Assembly (NCBI GenBank): GCA_014382715.1
Contig: JACNJD010000252.1
Coordinates: 1-46,875, forward strand
Direction: 5' to 3'
Length of the DNA stretch: 46,875 nucleotides
Origin: Candidatus Desulfacyla euxinica
GTDB taxonomy: Bacteria; Desulfobacterota; DSM-4660; Desulfatiglandales; Desulfatiglandaceae
Shown: positions 1-8,063 of the stretch, one piece after another
How the letters are laid out: every line of letters starts with the position of its first letter
How positions within the stretch are numbered: the first letter of the stretch is position 1
Made by a program: the position numbers and the translations under genes
The notes under the pieces: generated by a model
Databases searched by the model: none
The model's input: the letters and a program-made list of their open reading frames with translations, nothing else
Told to the model about the DNA's origin: nothing

Positions 1-329
1 CCCATCTCCCTTAAGTGGGGCGAGGCCGTCCTGCGGGCCGCTTCTGCAAGGGCGGTGTATTTCGACTTAACAATGGAATTGTGCGCAATATCTTCCAGAA
101 TGGCGAGGGGCCCTATTTTCAAGACTCCCCCCCCCTCTTTGATGGAATCCAGCCCGGGAATAGTCTTAATATTCACAAGGGCCTCAGGATACCCGGGCAG
201 TATTCTATCCTTCATTTTGCCTAAGATATCGGTCCCTCCGGCAATAAGGCTTGCCTTGCCCTGGTACCGTCGCAGGAGTGAAACCGCCTCATCGATCGTC
301 GATGCATTGAAATGTGTGAACTTTTTCAT
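1..329 (-). CDS. Molybdenum hydroxylase FAD-binding (medium, CoxM-like) subunit, 3' end cut by window edge
   Basis: The first 109 codons are visible, from an ATG at 329 to the window edge, with no stop. The protein opens MKKFTHFNASTIDEAVSLL and contains IAGGTDI at about residues 30-36, the FAD pyrophosphate-binding motif of the PCMH/CoxM fold; SPHLRE near the edge leads into the usual second FAD-binding loop. In this family the subunit carries FAD and passes electrons between the [2Fe-2S] subunit and an acceptor. It lies 10 nt after the large-subunit gene and is the last visible gene of the operon. An FAD subunit alongside a NuoF-like FMN subunit implies two flavins in the complex, if all assemble together. 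Confidence 0.85.
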   Translation of the reverse strand, partial: MKKFTHFNASTIDEAVSLLRRYQGKASLIAGGTDILGKMKDRILPGYPEALVNIKTIPGLDSIKEGGGVLKIGPLAILEDIAHNSIVKSKYTALAEAARRTASPHLREM

Positions 330-339
330 CCTATGCCCC

Positions 340-2772
340 CTATATTTTACCTAAGGCTTTCAGTACTCTATCCGGTGTTATTGGAAATTCATAGATCCAG
401 ACCCCTATGGCGTTATAGACGGCGGGCGCCAGCATGGCGGGGATAACCGTGGCGATATCTTCACCGATACCGGTGGCGCCATATGGTCCATACCCCTGTT
501 GGGTTTCCACCAAATGGGTATCAATGGGTCCACAGTCCTCTATGGTGGCAATCTTATAATCGAGAAGATTTCCATTCAGCATGACACCTGTAACCGGGTC
601 GTGGACAACTTCTTCAAACAGCGCTCTCCCCGCACCCATATAGGTGCCGCCGTATTGCTGGCCGGCGCATGAATCAGGGTTGATAACCTTTCCCACGTCG
701 TTCACATTCACCACATTGCTTACTTCGATTTCCCCTGTTTCCGTATCCACTTCTACTTCCATAAAATGGACTTGCCGGCAGAATTTGGGACGGAACCCTT
801 TATAGCAACCAATCTGGGCCTGGTAGGCGTGCGCGAAAAGAGGTGCGCTGAATGGATGCCTCTCGGCTCCATACAATTCATGAAAGGACAGGGGGCCCGC
901 CTCAGCAGAAGGCCCAACCAATTCAGCAACGGAGAGCTTTTGTGCGGGATCGGTCTTTACGAAGATCACGCTGTCCTTGATATCCAGGTCCTCCGGCTTT
1001 ATATCCGGGAAGTGGGGCGGGTAGATCCCCCTCTGGGTGACCGCCCTGGGGCTGGTTGCAGCTTCCAGGATTTTGGCCTTGAGGAGTCTGGCGCAATGTC
1101 TGACGGCCCATCCGTTGACGCCGGTGTTTGTGGATGAATCGGGGCACATGGGGAAAAAACCGGTGTCCGTGTGGGGCCGATAGAAAATATCTTCCAGACG
1201 CATACCCAGTTCATCTGCGGCGATCTGGCAATAACCGGTCTCGGCGTTTACTCCGTTGTCACACCGCATCCCGAGGATACTGACGGTCCCGTCATTTCGT
1301 TCCACCCGCATGGCGATCTCGCCGGACCCACAGGAATCGTCCCATTCGTGGGTCCAGGAAAAGGTGACACCGTGCATTTTGCCGTTGGACAGTTTATTGG
1401 CGCCCGGCGGATGCCATTTATTGTCCCAGTCTATGGCGGTCTTTCCCTTTTCCAGACACTCCTTCAAACTGTCCCTCGGTGTAAAGCCTGCCTCTACCTT
1501 TCGCTCGTTCAGCCAGTCCATATCGTGCCCTTTGGCACCGTCGTTTATGATGGCCACGTCAATGGGATCCATCCCTAACTCCGCTGCAACCCGGTCCATG
1601 ACCAGGGTGAAAGACATGGTATTGGGAAGCTGTTCGCATCGTACGGCCGTGTTGGGCCCCTTGTTTACTTTGATAACTTTTCGAGGGGCATGGAGATTGG
1701 GGATCCTAGTATTGTCCTCAAAGTGGTTTCCGGGTCCGAAACCTTCCCACTGGGGATTGCTAAAATGTCCCTTGGCTTCAACGGCAAGGATCCGTCCGTC
1801 ATTGTTGAAACCCACCTTGAAATAGTAGTTTCCCTCGTCCATGGAGCCGCCATAAAAATCGCCCCTGCGGTCGAAGATGTACTTGACCGAATGTCCGGTT
1901 CGTTTGGCCAACACAGAGGCACAATACATTGGGCCCTGGTTCCAATAGAACTGGGTCCAGCCCCCAAAGGTAGCTCCCTGATAAAGCATATGCATTTCGA
2001 TCTGGTTCATGGGGATGTGTTCGAACCACGAAGAAATGGCGCGTTTGTTTTCATGGGGCCGTTGATGCTTGAGCCAGAACTCCGGATAGTCACCGTTCCA
2101 ACGGACCACCCCACAGGGTCTTTCGGGAGAAACATAGGTATGCAGCCGCCGGGTGGCCTTGAACTCCAGCACCCTGTCCGCTTCTTCAAAGCCTTTTTCC
2201 ATATCCCCGTGCGCTTCCAGGTGCTCTACTTCCAGGTTGTTTTCAGGGAAATCCTCTGGATGGGCAAGGGGTGCATCGGATTTCAGGGCCTCTTCCACAT
2301 CCAGCAGGAAAGGACGTTCTTCCCATTCAACCTTGACTAATCTTAATGCCTCATCGGCAATGTCTTCCGTGTCCGCCGCCACCGCAAGCCCCACTGGTTC
2401 TCCTTCGAAATGGGCAACCTTCGGGAGGGGTGCCATGGCCGTAGGGCCGTGTCCTCCCAGGTCGGCAACCTCAGGCAGGTCGGGATCGTCGTATCTCAAG
2501 ATGCCGCGTACGCCTGGTAGCGTCTCTGCCCTGCTGGTATCCATACTCTTGATTTCCGCATGGGGGTAGGGGGACGTCATGAATTTCAGATAAAGCATAC
2601 CTGGCAGCTGGACGTCCATGGTGTATTCAGCTCTACCGCTGGCCTTCTCTGTTCCGTCCAGCCGCCGAACATCCTTTTTTCCGATCTGATCGAAGTCTTT
2701 GAGAGTATATTTGTCAAACTCGATATTATCCTCCATTTCGATCATTCGGTCATATTCTTCCTGTACGCTCAT
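340..2772 (-). CDS. Xanthine dehydrogenase-family molybdopterin-binding large subunit
   Basis: An 810-residue protein, normal for CoxL/XdhB-type catalytic subunits. The ATG at 2772 (MSVQEEYDRM) is preferred to one six codons upstream because GGAGGG sits about 8 nt before it, inside the end of the [2Fe-2S] gene. An a/b hammerhead domain (about residues 30-150) is followed by the Moco-binding halves. GATFGGW (about 270) and ATGIGED near the C-terminus are visible; the Glu of GIGE (about 771) matches the base-catalyst Glu of the family. It should hydroxylate an aldehyde or N-heterocycle at a Mo-pterin-cytosine dinucleotide centre. The active-site loop is not the CoxL AYRCSFR loop, so CO dehydrogenase is unlikely. 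The neighbouring alcohol dehydrogenase favours an aldehyde substrate (inference). Confidence 0.92.
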   Translation of the reverse strand: MSVQEEYDRMIEMEDNIEFDKYTLKDFDQIGKKDVRRLDGTEKASGRAEYTMDVQLPGMLYLKFMTSPYPHAEIKSMDTSRAETLPGVRGILRYDDPDLPEVADLGGHGPTAMAPLPKVAHFEGEPVGLAVAADTEDIADEALRLVKVEWEERPFLLDVEEALKSDAPLAHPEDFPENNLEVEHLEAHGDMEKGFEEADRVLEFKATRRLHTYVSPERPCGVVRWNGDYPEFWLKHQRPHENKRAISSWFEHIPMNQIEMHMLYQGATFGGWTQFYWNQGPMYCASVLAKRTGHSVKYIFDRRGDFYGGSMDEGNYYFKVGFNNDGRILAVEAKGHFSNPQWEGFGPGNHFEDNTRIPNLHAPRKVIKVNKGPNTAVRCEQLPNTMSFTLVMDRVAAELGMDPIDVAIINDGAKGHDMDWLNERKVEAGFTPRDSLKECLEKGKTAIDWDNKWHPPGANKLSNGKMHGVTFSWTHEWDDSCGSGEIAMRVERNDGTVSILGMRCDNGVNAETGYCQIAADELGMRLEDIFYRPHTDTGFFPMCPDSSTNTGVNGWAVRHCARLLKAKILEAATSPRAVTQRGIYPPHFPDIKPEDLDIKDSVIFVKTDPAQKLSVAELVGPSAEAGPLSFHELYGAERHPFSAPLFAHAYQAQIGCYKGFRPKFCRQVHFMEVEVDTETGEIEVSNVVNVNDVGKVINPDSCAGQQYGGTYMGAGRALFEEVVHDPVTGVMLNGNLLDYKIATIEDCGPIDTHLVETQQGYGPYGATGIGEDIATVIPAMLAPAVYNAIGVWIYEFPITPDRVLKALGKI

Positions 2773-2773
2773 C

Positions 2774-3367
2774 TTATTTCCCTCCTTCACTTTCCCCTAA
2801 TAACTCGGCTGCCTCCATGATGGCCTTTGGATGCTGCGGGTAGGTACCGCACCGGCAGAGGTTGCCGCCCAGGGCTTCCCTGATCTCTTCCTCGTTGGGA
2901 TTAGGGTTTTTGTCCAGCAGAGCTTTGGCCGTTGTGATAAACCCCGGTGTACAATACCCGCACTGCATACAGTGATGCTTTACATAGGTTTCCACGAGCG
3001 GGTGCCCCGAGTCCGCAATCCCCTCGGCCGTTTCTATGGTGTTCCCGTCACATTCGATAGCCAGGGTCATGCAGGAAAGGATCGGGCGCCCGTTCATGAT
3101 TACCGTGCATGATCCGCAGGCCCCCCGGTCGCAGAACATCTTGGGCGAGGTAAGTCCCAGCTTGTCGTGGATCAGGTAGTTCAGGGTCCACTCGGGCTGC
3201 ACCTGGATCTGGTATTCATCCCCGTTCAGGGTCAACCGGATCATCCCCTCCGGCAAAGGCGTTGGTTCGCCCGTATGTGCTGCCAGGGCATGATCTTTCA
3301 GATCCTCGAATGCCTCGAATTTCGTGCTGCAATAGGGACACAGGTATTTGTGCAATTGTTCTTTCAC
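2774..3367 (-). CDS. [2Fe-2S] small subunit of molybdenum hydroxylase with N-terminal C2H2 zinc finger
   Basis: A 197-residue protein with GTG start at 3367 and GGAGG 9 nt upstream. The C-terminal 160 residues are a standard CoxS-type subunit: plant-type [2Fe-2S] loop CDRGACGSC with a later Cys, then the alpha-helical [2Fe-2S] domain (HHCMQCGYCTPG and GGNLCRCGTYPQ). The first 35 residues are extra: C10, C13, H26 and H31 with F17 and L23 fit the classical C-x2-C-x3-F-x5-L-x2-H-x4-H zinc finger. CoxS proteins usually start directly at the ferredoxin fold at about 150-165 residues. The finger is in the same frame after the Shine-Dalgarno, so it is part of the product. It stops 1 nt before the large-subunit start codon. 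Confidence 0.93.
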   Translation of the reverse strand: MKEQLHKYLCPYCSTKFEAFEDLKDHALAAHTGEPTPLPEGMIRLTLNGDEYQIQVQPEWTLNYLIHDKLGLTSPKMFCDRGACGSCTVIMNGRPILSCMTLAIECDGNTIETAEGIADSGHPLVETYVKHHCMQCGYCTPGFITTAKALLDKNPNPNEEEIREALGGNLCRCGTYPQHPKAIMEAAELLGESEGGK

Positions 3368-3414
3368 TTTTCACGACCTCCTTAAAACCTATAGCAAGAC
3401 CGTCCAAACCAAGG

Positions 3415-4644
3415 TTAACCGTTTACGGTCTTGAGACTCCTTAAAAAGACCGACTGGCTGATACGGTTTTCATAATCTTTCCTGAAATATTTCAGGGTGT
3501 CCAGTACCGGCACAGGCGCTGTCTGACCAAGACCGCAAAGGGCGCTGAGCTTCATGGTGTCTGACAACTCCTCAAGCACCTCCATATCTCCGTCCACCCC
3601 TTCTCCGTTTACAAGCCGACCCAGAACCCCCACCATCACCTCGGTCCCTTCACGACAGGGGGTGCACTTACCACAGGATTCCTCGTTCAGAAATTCCATG
3701 GTCCTGTACGTAAAATCCACCACATCCCGGGTCTGATCAAATACCATTACGGCACCCGAGCCCAAGATCGTTTCGTAGGCCAAGGGTGTGCTGAGCATGT
3801 CCGAAGGGATTATCCCACCGGTGGAACCCCCCACCTGGATCATCTTGATCTCTTTAGCACCGGCCAGGTCCATTACCAGTTCCTTGAGATCGCACCCAAG
3901 CTCCATCTCGTAGACCCCAGGTCTTGCCACGTCTCCGCTCACACAGAAGAGTTTAGTTCCCTTGCTCTCATCCGTCCCCATGGCGCCATACCATTCTGAA
4001 CCGTTTTGAATAATGTGGGGAACATTGACTAAGGTTTCCACGTTGTTGATGATGGTGGGCTTTTCAAAGAGACCGCTTTCAGGGGGGAAGGGCGGTCTGA
4101 ATCTGGATTCACCCCGTTTCCCCTCGATGGAGTTCATGAGGGCCGACTCCTCCCCGCAGATATAGGCGCCTGCACCTTCCCGTATCTCGATCTCAAGATC
4201 CTTGAGGTATCCCTTCTCTTTAGATTGATCGATAGCCTTTTGGAGTCCTTCAAGCAGATAGTGGTATTCGGACCTAAGATAGATGTAGCCTTTTCCGGCG
4301 CCTATGGCATACCCGGCAATGGCCATCCCCTCCATTAGAGAAAAGGGATCGTGTTGAAGGAGATAGCGATCTTTGAAGGTTCCCACCTCTCCTTCATCGG
4401 CGTTACAGATGAGGACCTTCTCATCCCCCTTGGACTTTCTGGCCAGTTCCCATTTGGCACCGCAGGGAAATCCTGCACCTCCCCGGCCACGAAGACCCGA
4501 AGCCTTAACCTCTGCAATCACCTCTTCGGGTGATATCCTCAGGGTCTTTTCCAGGGCCTTGAAGCCTCCCTCCGCCTCGTAGGTAGAGACATCTCCAGGG
4601 TCGATCTTCCCACAGTTTTTCGTTAGGATTTTTTTCTCAGGCAC
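3415..4644 (-). CDS. NuoF-like NAD(P)H-binding flavoprotein subunit
   Basis: A 409-residue protein from a GTG with GGAGGAA 5 nt upstream. It has the FMN/NADH-binding features of the NuoF/HydB/HoxF family: GLRGRGGAGFPCGAKWE (about residues 50-66) and GAGAYICGEESALMNSIEG (about 157-175). The C-terminal [4Fe-4S] (N3-type) ligands appear in ESCGKCTPCREG (about 323) plus a later Cys in LSALCGLG. It lacks the fused thioredoxin-like N-terminus and the extra C-terminal ferredoxin of some bifurcating hydrogenase subunits. It probably exchanges electrons between NAD(P) and the Fe-S chain. With no hydrogenase or Nuo membrane genes nearby and the Mo hydroxylase next to it, it most likely serves that enzyme (inference). 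Confidence 0.92.
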   Translation of the reverse strand: MPEKKILTKNCGKIDPGDVSTYEAEGGFKALEKTLRISPEEVIAEVKASGLRGRGGAGFPCGAKWELARKSKGDEKVLICNADEGEVGTFKDRYLLQHDPFSLMEGMAIAGYAIGAGKGYIYLRSEYHYLLEGLQKAIDQSKEKGYLKDLEIEIREGAGAYICGEESALMNSIEGKRGESRFRPPFPPESGLFEKPTIINNVETLVNVPHIIQNGSEWYGAMGTDESKGTKLFCVSGDVARPGVYEMELGCDLKELVMDLAGAKEIKMIQVGGSTGGIIPSDMLSTPLAYETILGSGAVMVFDQTRDVVDFTYRTMEFLNEESCGKCTPCREGTEVMVGVLGRLVNGEGVDGDMEVLEELSDTMKLSALCGLGQTAPVPVLDTLKYFRKDYENRISQSVFLRSLKTVNG

Positions 4645-4662
4645 GGTTCTTCCTCCAGATCT

Positions 4663-5073
4663 CTATTCAAATGATTTCAGGATTTCCCCGATCTTCTCCG
4701 GCGTCAGATCTCCATAAACCTCGTCATCCACCAGCATAGCCGGGGCCTGATCACAAGCGCCTATGCAGTTTGTCAATTCAAAGGAAAATCTTCCATCAGA
4801 GGTTGTTTCTCCCGGACTAATACCCAACTCCTTTTCAATGGCCGCGGCCATCATCGCTCCGTTTTGAAGAAAGCAGGGCACGCTCTTGCAGATGTGAATC
4901 ACATGCCGGCCCAGCGGTCTGGTGGACAGAAAAGAATAGAAGGTAGTTACTCCATATACATTCCCTATGGGCAGATGCAGGGTTTGGGCAATATGGGCCA
5001 TGGCCCCATCAGATACCGATCCGTTCTTTGCCTGCTCTTCCTTGATCATCCCCAGGAGTTGATCTCTTTCCAT
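4663..5073 (-). CDS. NuoE-like thioredoxin-fold [2Fe-2S] subunit
   Basis: A 136-residue protein of NuoE/HoxE type, slightly shorter than NuoE (about 160). The four [2Fe-2S] ligands are present: CKSVPC (C-x4-C), then NCIGACDQAP (C-x3-C) about 35 residues later. A helical N-terminus (KNGSVSDGAMAHIAQTL) precedes the thioredoxin-like fold, and VYGVTTFYSFLSTRPLG is the typical NuoE linker. ATG at 5073, 1 nt after the upstream stop, with GGGGGTGA as ribosome site. In complex I and bifurcating enzymes this subunit sits against NuoF; here it should do the same in the NAD(P)-linked module. Confidence 0.92.
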   Translation of the reverse strand: MERDQLLGMIKEEQAKNGSVSDGAMAHIAQTLHLPIGNVYGVTTFYSFLSTRPLGRHVIHICKSVPCFLQNGAMMAAAIEKELGISPGETTSDGRFSFELTNCIGACDQAPAMLVDDEVYGDLTPEKIGEILKSFE

Positions 5074-5074
5074 A

Positions 5075-5722
5075 TTAGCTCACCCCCTTATTCGGTTTTG
5101 TCAACGCACTCGTGGGACAGTAGTCGATGCAGATGCCGCAGTCCCTGCATTCTTCCTTGTCTAAGGGGACGTCACAGTCCACCACCACCTTCGAATGGAA
5201 CCCCCGGTAGGCCATGCTGAAGACGTTCTTCTTGGCGATTTCGGTGCATGCCCTCACACAACGTCTACATAGAATGCACCGGCCCATATCCCTTTGAACA
5301 TATGGGCTCAGGGTCTCCATCGGGTAGGAACGCCGTGCCTTTACCTGAAATCTTGGTGGGCCTACCTCTAACTCTGCTGCGAGATAGTGGAGTTCACAGT
5401 CCTTCGCACATTCATCAGTTACGCAGGGACCCGTATGCCCTGCTATCAGCAGCTCTACCACCGTTTTCCGTGCTGCCAGGGCCTTTGGGGTGCAGGTATT
5501 GATCACCATCCCTTCCGTGATGGGTGTGTGGCAGGACGCCACAAGCCTCGGGGAGCCCTCCACCTCAACCACACAGATCCGGCAGTTCCCTTCAGGCTTC
5601 AGATCCGGTCTGTGACAGAGTGTTGGAATGTTGATATCAGTCTCATTGGCGGCTTCGAGAATGGTCATCCCCGAAGGACCGCTCACTTCAGTTCCATCTA
5701 TTATTAACTTTACATCACCCAT
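5075..5722 (-). CDS. NuoG N-terminal-like ferredoxin subunit ([2Fe-2S], His-Cys3 and two [4Fe-4S])
   Basis: A 215-residue protein. The ATG at 5722 (MGDVKLIIDG) follows GAGGA by about 6 nt; an ATG four codons earlier overlaps that site. Domains in order: ferredoxin-like [2Fe-2S] domain (CHRPDLKPEGNCRIC, later SCHT), a His-Cys3-like segment (HTGPCVTDECAKDCEL, about 90-105), then two [4Fe-4S] motifs, CILCRRCVRAC and CRDCGICIDYCP. It corresponds to the first quarter of NuoG or to the small electron-input subunit of NAD-linked formate dehydrogenases and hydrogenases; the molybdopterin part of NuoG is absent. It should link NuoF/NuoE to the [2Fe-2S] subunit of the Mo hydroxylase. Confidence 0.9.
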   Translation of the reverse strand: MGDVKLIIDGTEVSGPSGMTILEAANETDINIPTLCHRPDLKPEGNCRICVVEVEGSPRLVASCHTPITEGMVINTCTPKALAARKTVVELLIAGHTGPCVTDECAKDCELHYLAAELEVGPPRFQVKARRSYPMETLSPYVQRDMGRCILCRRCVRACTEIAKKNVFSMAYRGFHSKVVVDCDVPLDKEECRDCGICIDYCPTSALTKPNKGVS

Positions 5723-5774
5723 TTTTTTCCTCATTATTGTTTTTTGTCTGTTGAACCAAGAGGGCTCGGGCCGG

Positions 5775-6824
5775 CTAAGGTGTAATGGCTATTTTAAGAA
5801 CGTTATCCTCTTTGTTCTCGAAAATTCGATAACCCTCGAGGATATCGTCCAACTTCATACGGTGGGTGAGCAGGTGATTGGCGCTGATTCGGCCGCATTC
5901 GATGAGGTCTACGATTTCCTGGATGCGGTGGCAGTTGACTAGGCCTGTGAATATGGTGATGTTGTTCATGACCATGTCGTTCAGAGGAACGGACACGGGT
6001 TCACCCCACATACCCATCAAGGATACGGCACCGCCCTTGCGGACCGAATCGAAGGAGATCTGAAACGCCTCGGGCGTCCCGACGCATTCTACCACTACAT
6101 CGGCCCCATACTCGCCGGTCAGCTCTTGGACCCGGGCCGGAGCATCTTCCTCCTTGGGATTGATCGCTATGGCACCGCGCTTCCTGGCCATCTCAAGACG
6201 AAACTCCCGCGTACCTATCATGATGATCTTACCGGCTCCGAAAACGGGCGCCAACTCCTGGACGCAAAGACCGACCGGACCGGGACCTACGATGGCCACC
6301 GTGTCGCCGGGATGAATAGGCACGTTTTCCAGGGCGAAGTAGGCCGTGGATAAAATGTCGCCCACAAAAAGAACGTCCTCGTCAGTCAGGGAGTCTGGCG
6401 TTTTTACCAGGCTCATGTCCGCAAATGGGATACGCACATACTCGGTCTGAGCGCCTCCCAGTCCTCCCCGGATGGAGCCAAACCCCAAGATGCCGCCCTT
6501 CTCGCACTGCGAAGGCGAACCTTTTTTGCAATAAAAGCAGTTGCCGCAGTATGTGAACGTGGGAACCACGACCCGATCTCCGGGTTTGAAGGTGGTTACG
6601 TCCTTGCCTACTTCCTCGATCACACCCACGCATTCGTGACCTATGGGGCTTTCCGGATCGACAACTGTTTGTCCGTGGATCAGGTGAAGATCCGACCCGC
6701 AGATTGTGGTCAACGTAATCTTGACAATGGCGTCGGATGCGTGCTGAATGACCGGAACATCCAGATCTTCGAGACTGATATCTCCTATTCCGTGGAAAAT
6801 AACGCCTTTCATCTTCTTTTTCAT
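5775..6824 (-). CDS. Zinc-dependent medium-chain alcohol dehydrogenase
   Basis: A 349-residue MDR-family enzyme, first gene of the minus-strand operon, ATG with GGAG 9 nt upstream. Catalytic-zinc segments are present (CGSDLHLIHG near 42, GHECVGVIEEVG near 63) and the structural zinc lobe has four Cys in CGNCFYCKKGSPSQC (about 93-107). The Rossmann motif is GPGPVGLCVQ. The end of the second beta strand reads MIGTREFR, with Gly-Thr-Arg where NAD-specific enzymes have Asp, suggesting NADP preference as in TbADH-like enzymes (inference). It likely makes the aldehyde or ketone that the downstream Mo hydroxylase could use. Confidence 0.93.
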   Translation of the reverse strand: MKKKMKGVIFHGIGDISLEDLDVPVIQHASDAIVKITLTTICGSDLHLIHGQTVVDPESPIGHECVGVIEEVGKDVTTFKPGDRVVVPTFTYCGNCFYCKKGSPSQCEKGGILGFGSIRGGLGGAQTEYVRIPFADMSLVKTPDSLTDEDVLFVGDILSTAYFALENVPIHPGDTVAIVGPGPVGLCVQELAPVFGAGKIIMIGTREFRLEMARKRGAIAINPKEEDAPARVQELTGEYGADVVVECVGTPEAFQISFDSVRKGGAVSLMGMWGEPVSVPLNDMVMNNITIFTGLVNCHRIQEIVDLIECGRISANHLLTHRMKLDDILEGYRIFENKEDNVLKIAITP

Positions 6825-6861
6825 GCGTTTTCTCCTTCTGACGCTAAGGGTCTATCATAAG

Positions 6862-6891
6862 ATTATAATGGTATTTCAAATTAAATGTCAC
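6862..6891 (-). promoter_or_regulatory. Predicted promoter of the ADH/Nuo-like/Mo-hydroxylase operon
   Basis: On the minus strand GTGACA (6891-6886) and a perfect TATAAT (6867-6862) are separated by 18 nt, upstream of the ADH start at 6824. TGGTAT (6869-6874, plus strand) lies in the spacer and equals the half-site of the palindrome found at 7868-7886, so the same GntR protein may act here. This is motif matching only. Confidence 0.5.
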
Positions 6892-6909
6892 AATAACTCT
6901 GCGCTGAAA

Positions 6910-7626
6910 TCATGTAACTAAGGCGTTTTTCCAGGCTTCTTCGACAAACTCCAGGTGCGCTAAGGCCTCATCAGCACCCTTTTTCGGGTTATGCTGCTTA
7001 ACCGCCTCAAATATATTCTTATGCTGCTGGAATAATTTCTTTCGTTTGTCTCTTTTTCTAAAAACGCCACCCCAGGCAATACGCAGTTCCTCCTGCAAAA
7101 GGTCATGGAGTGTGTTCATGATATGGGCATAGGCCTGGTTATGGGTTGCCTGGACCAAAGCAGCGTGGAATTCGAGATCGGCCTTTGCCCCCAATCGGTT
7201 TTTTCTGAGATCCTCCTCCATTTCCTTTAAGATATTTTCAATCACCTCGATTTCTTCGCTTGTTGCCCGTTCAGCAGCCAAAGCGGTAGATCCTATTTCG
7301 AGGTATTTTCTGATCTCAAATACTTTCAATATATTGGAAGGAGAACTTTTGGTGAATGAAACTAATGGATCGTGCATGGATCGGGTTGTTATTGGACGTA
7401 CGCAAGTTCGATTGCCCTGCTGGATCTCTAATAGCCCCATACCTTGCAGGGCATTCAAGGCTTCCCTCAGGGAAACCCGACTTACGTTCAGGGATCTGGC
7501 CAGGGCCCTTTCCGGTGGGAGAGCTTCACCCGGTTTCAGATTTGCCTTGAATATCAAGTCTTTGATCTGCTCTACGATCTCTTCAGATATCCTTTTGGGC
7601 TTTATAGGCGTATATAGCTCATCCAT
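6910..7626 (-). CDS. GntR-family transcriptional regulator, FadR/FCD subfamily
   Basis: A 238-residue protein. The N-terminal winged helix (about residues 10-80) has the GntR signature: LKPGEALPPERALARSLNVS and then SLREALNALQGMGLLEI. The C-terminal half is a helical FCD ligand domain with the metal/ligand pattern DLEFHAALVQATHN (about 148-161) and a later QQHKNIFEAV. FCD regulators usually sense organic acids or sugar acids and repress adjacent catabolic genes. It lies between the minus-strand oxidoreductase operon and the plus-strand transporter operon, so it probably controls both; a candidate operator is at 7868-7886. Confidence 0.93.
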   Translation of the reverse strand: MDELYTPIKPKRISEEIVEQIKDLIFKANLKPGEALPPERALARSLNVSRVSLREALNALQGMGLLEIQQGNRTCVRPITTRSMHDPLVSFTKSSPSNILKVFEIRKYLEIGSTALAAERATSEEIEVIENILKEMEEDLRKNRLGAKADLEFHAALVQATHNQAYAHIMNTLHDLLQEELRIAWGGVFRKRDKRKKLFQQHKNIFEAVKQHNPKKGADEALAHLEFVEEAWKNALVT

Positions 7627-7835
7627 ATCAGCTCATATAAGTCATCCAGTGGTCTTACCTCTGATCATCTTATGAAACTTTTTACATCAGGAAAATATCT
7701 ATTGTCAACAATAAAAGAGCAATTCCTCGGTTGTGAAAATATGATAAGGACTCTCTATAACTGGATCACAACAAAGTACATACTTCAGGCCCAGCGCCGA
7801 ATCATTAATTTTTCTTCAACAGGTCAAAATATTCC

Positions 7836-7863
7836 TTGACAAGGTAAGTAATCTATAAATAAT
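7836..7863 (+). promoter_or_regulatory. Predicted sigma70-type promoter for the ABC transporter operon
   Basis: A perfect TTGACA (7836-7841) and AATAAT (7858-7863, one mismatch to TATAAT) are separated by 16 nt, predicting transcription from about 7870. The predicted start lies at the left edge of the palindrome described next, an arrangement typical of repression. Confidence 0.55.
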
Positions 7864-7867
7864 GAAT

Positions 7868-7886
7868 TGGTATATTGACTATACCA
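7868..7886. promoter_or_regulatory. Candidate GntR operator: perfect inverted repeat
   Basis: TGGTATA (7868-7874) and TATACCA (7880-7886) form a perfect 7-bp inverted repeat around TTGAC. TGGT...ACCA-type palindromes are typical of FadR-subfamily operators. It covers the predicted transcription start of the transporter operon and is about 240 bp from the gntR start. Confidence 0.55.
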
Positions 7887-8063
7887 CTATGCCTATTGTC
7901 TGAAATACTCATAGATGCTTTTACACAATTGTGAATATGGCAGTTTGTTGGATGGCATTATAAGAGCTGGTACTGTGCCAATATTTGAAAAGAAAGGAGG
8001 TGTTAACTGAAACAAAGTCTGAGGCTACGGATTAATAATTCTAACAAAATCGGAGGTTTTATC

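Larger units (their letters stand above)
7627..8063. other. Divergent intergenic region between gntR and the transporter
   Basis: This 437-nt AT-rich stretch has no convincing ORF. It holds the transporter promoter (7836-7863) and a palindrome (7868-7886), leaving a leader of about 190 nt before the binding-protein ATG. A strong GGAGG near 7996 is not followed by a usable ATG or GTG. The true ribosome site is GGAGG 7 nt before 8064. I saw no riboswitch fold I could name. Confidence 0.6.

Noticed and set aside
340-2772. CO dehydrogenase large subunit (CoxL)
   Set aside because: The form I CoxL active-site loop AYRCSFR is not present, and ADH plus NuoEFG-like neighbours do not fit CO oxidation.
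7990-8063. A second start for the binding-protein gene after the upstream GGAGG at about 7996
   Set aside because: Only a CTG is near it in frame, and the signal peptide begins properly at 8064 with its own GGAGG.
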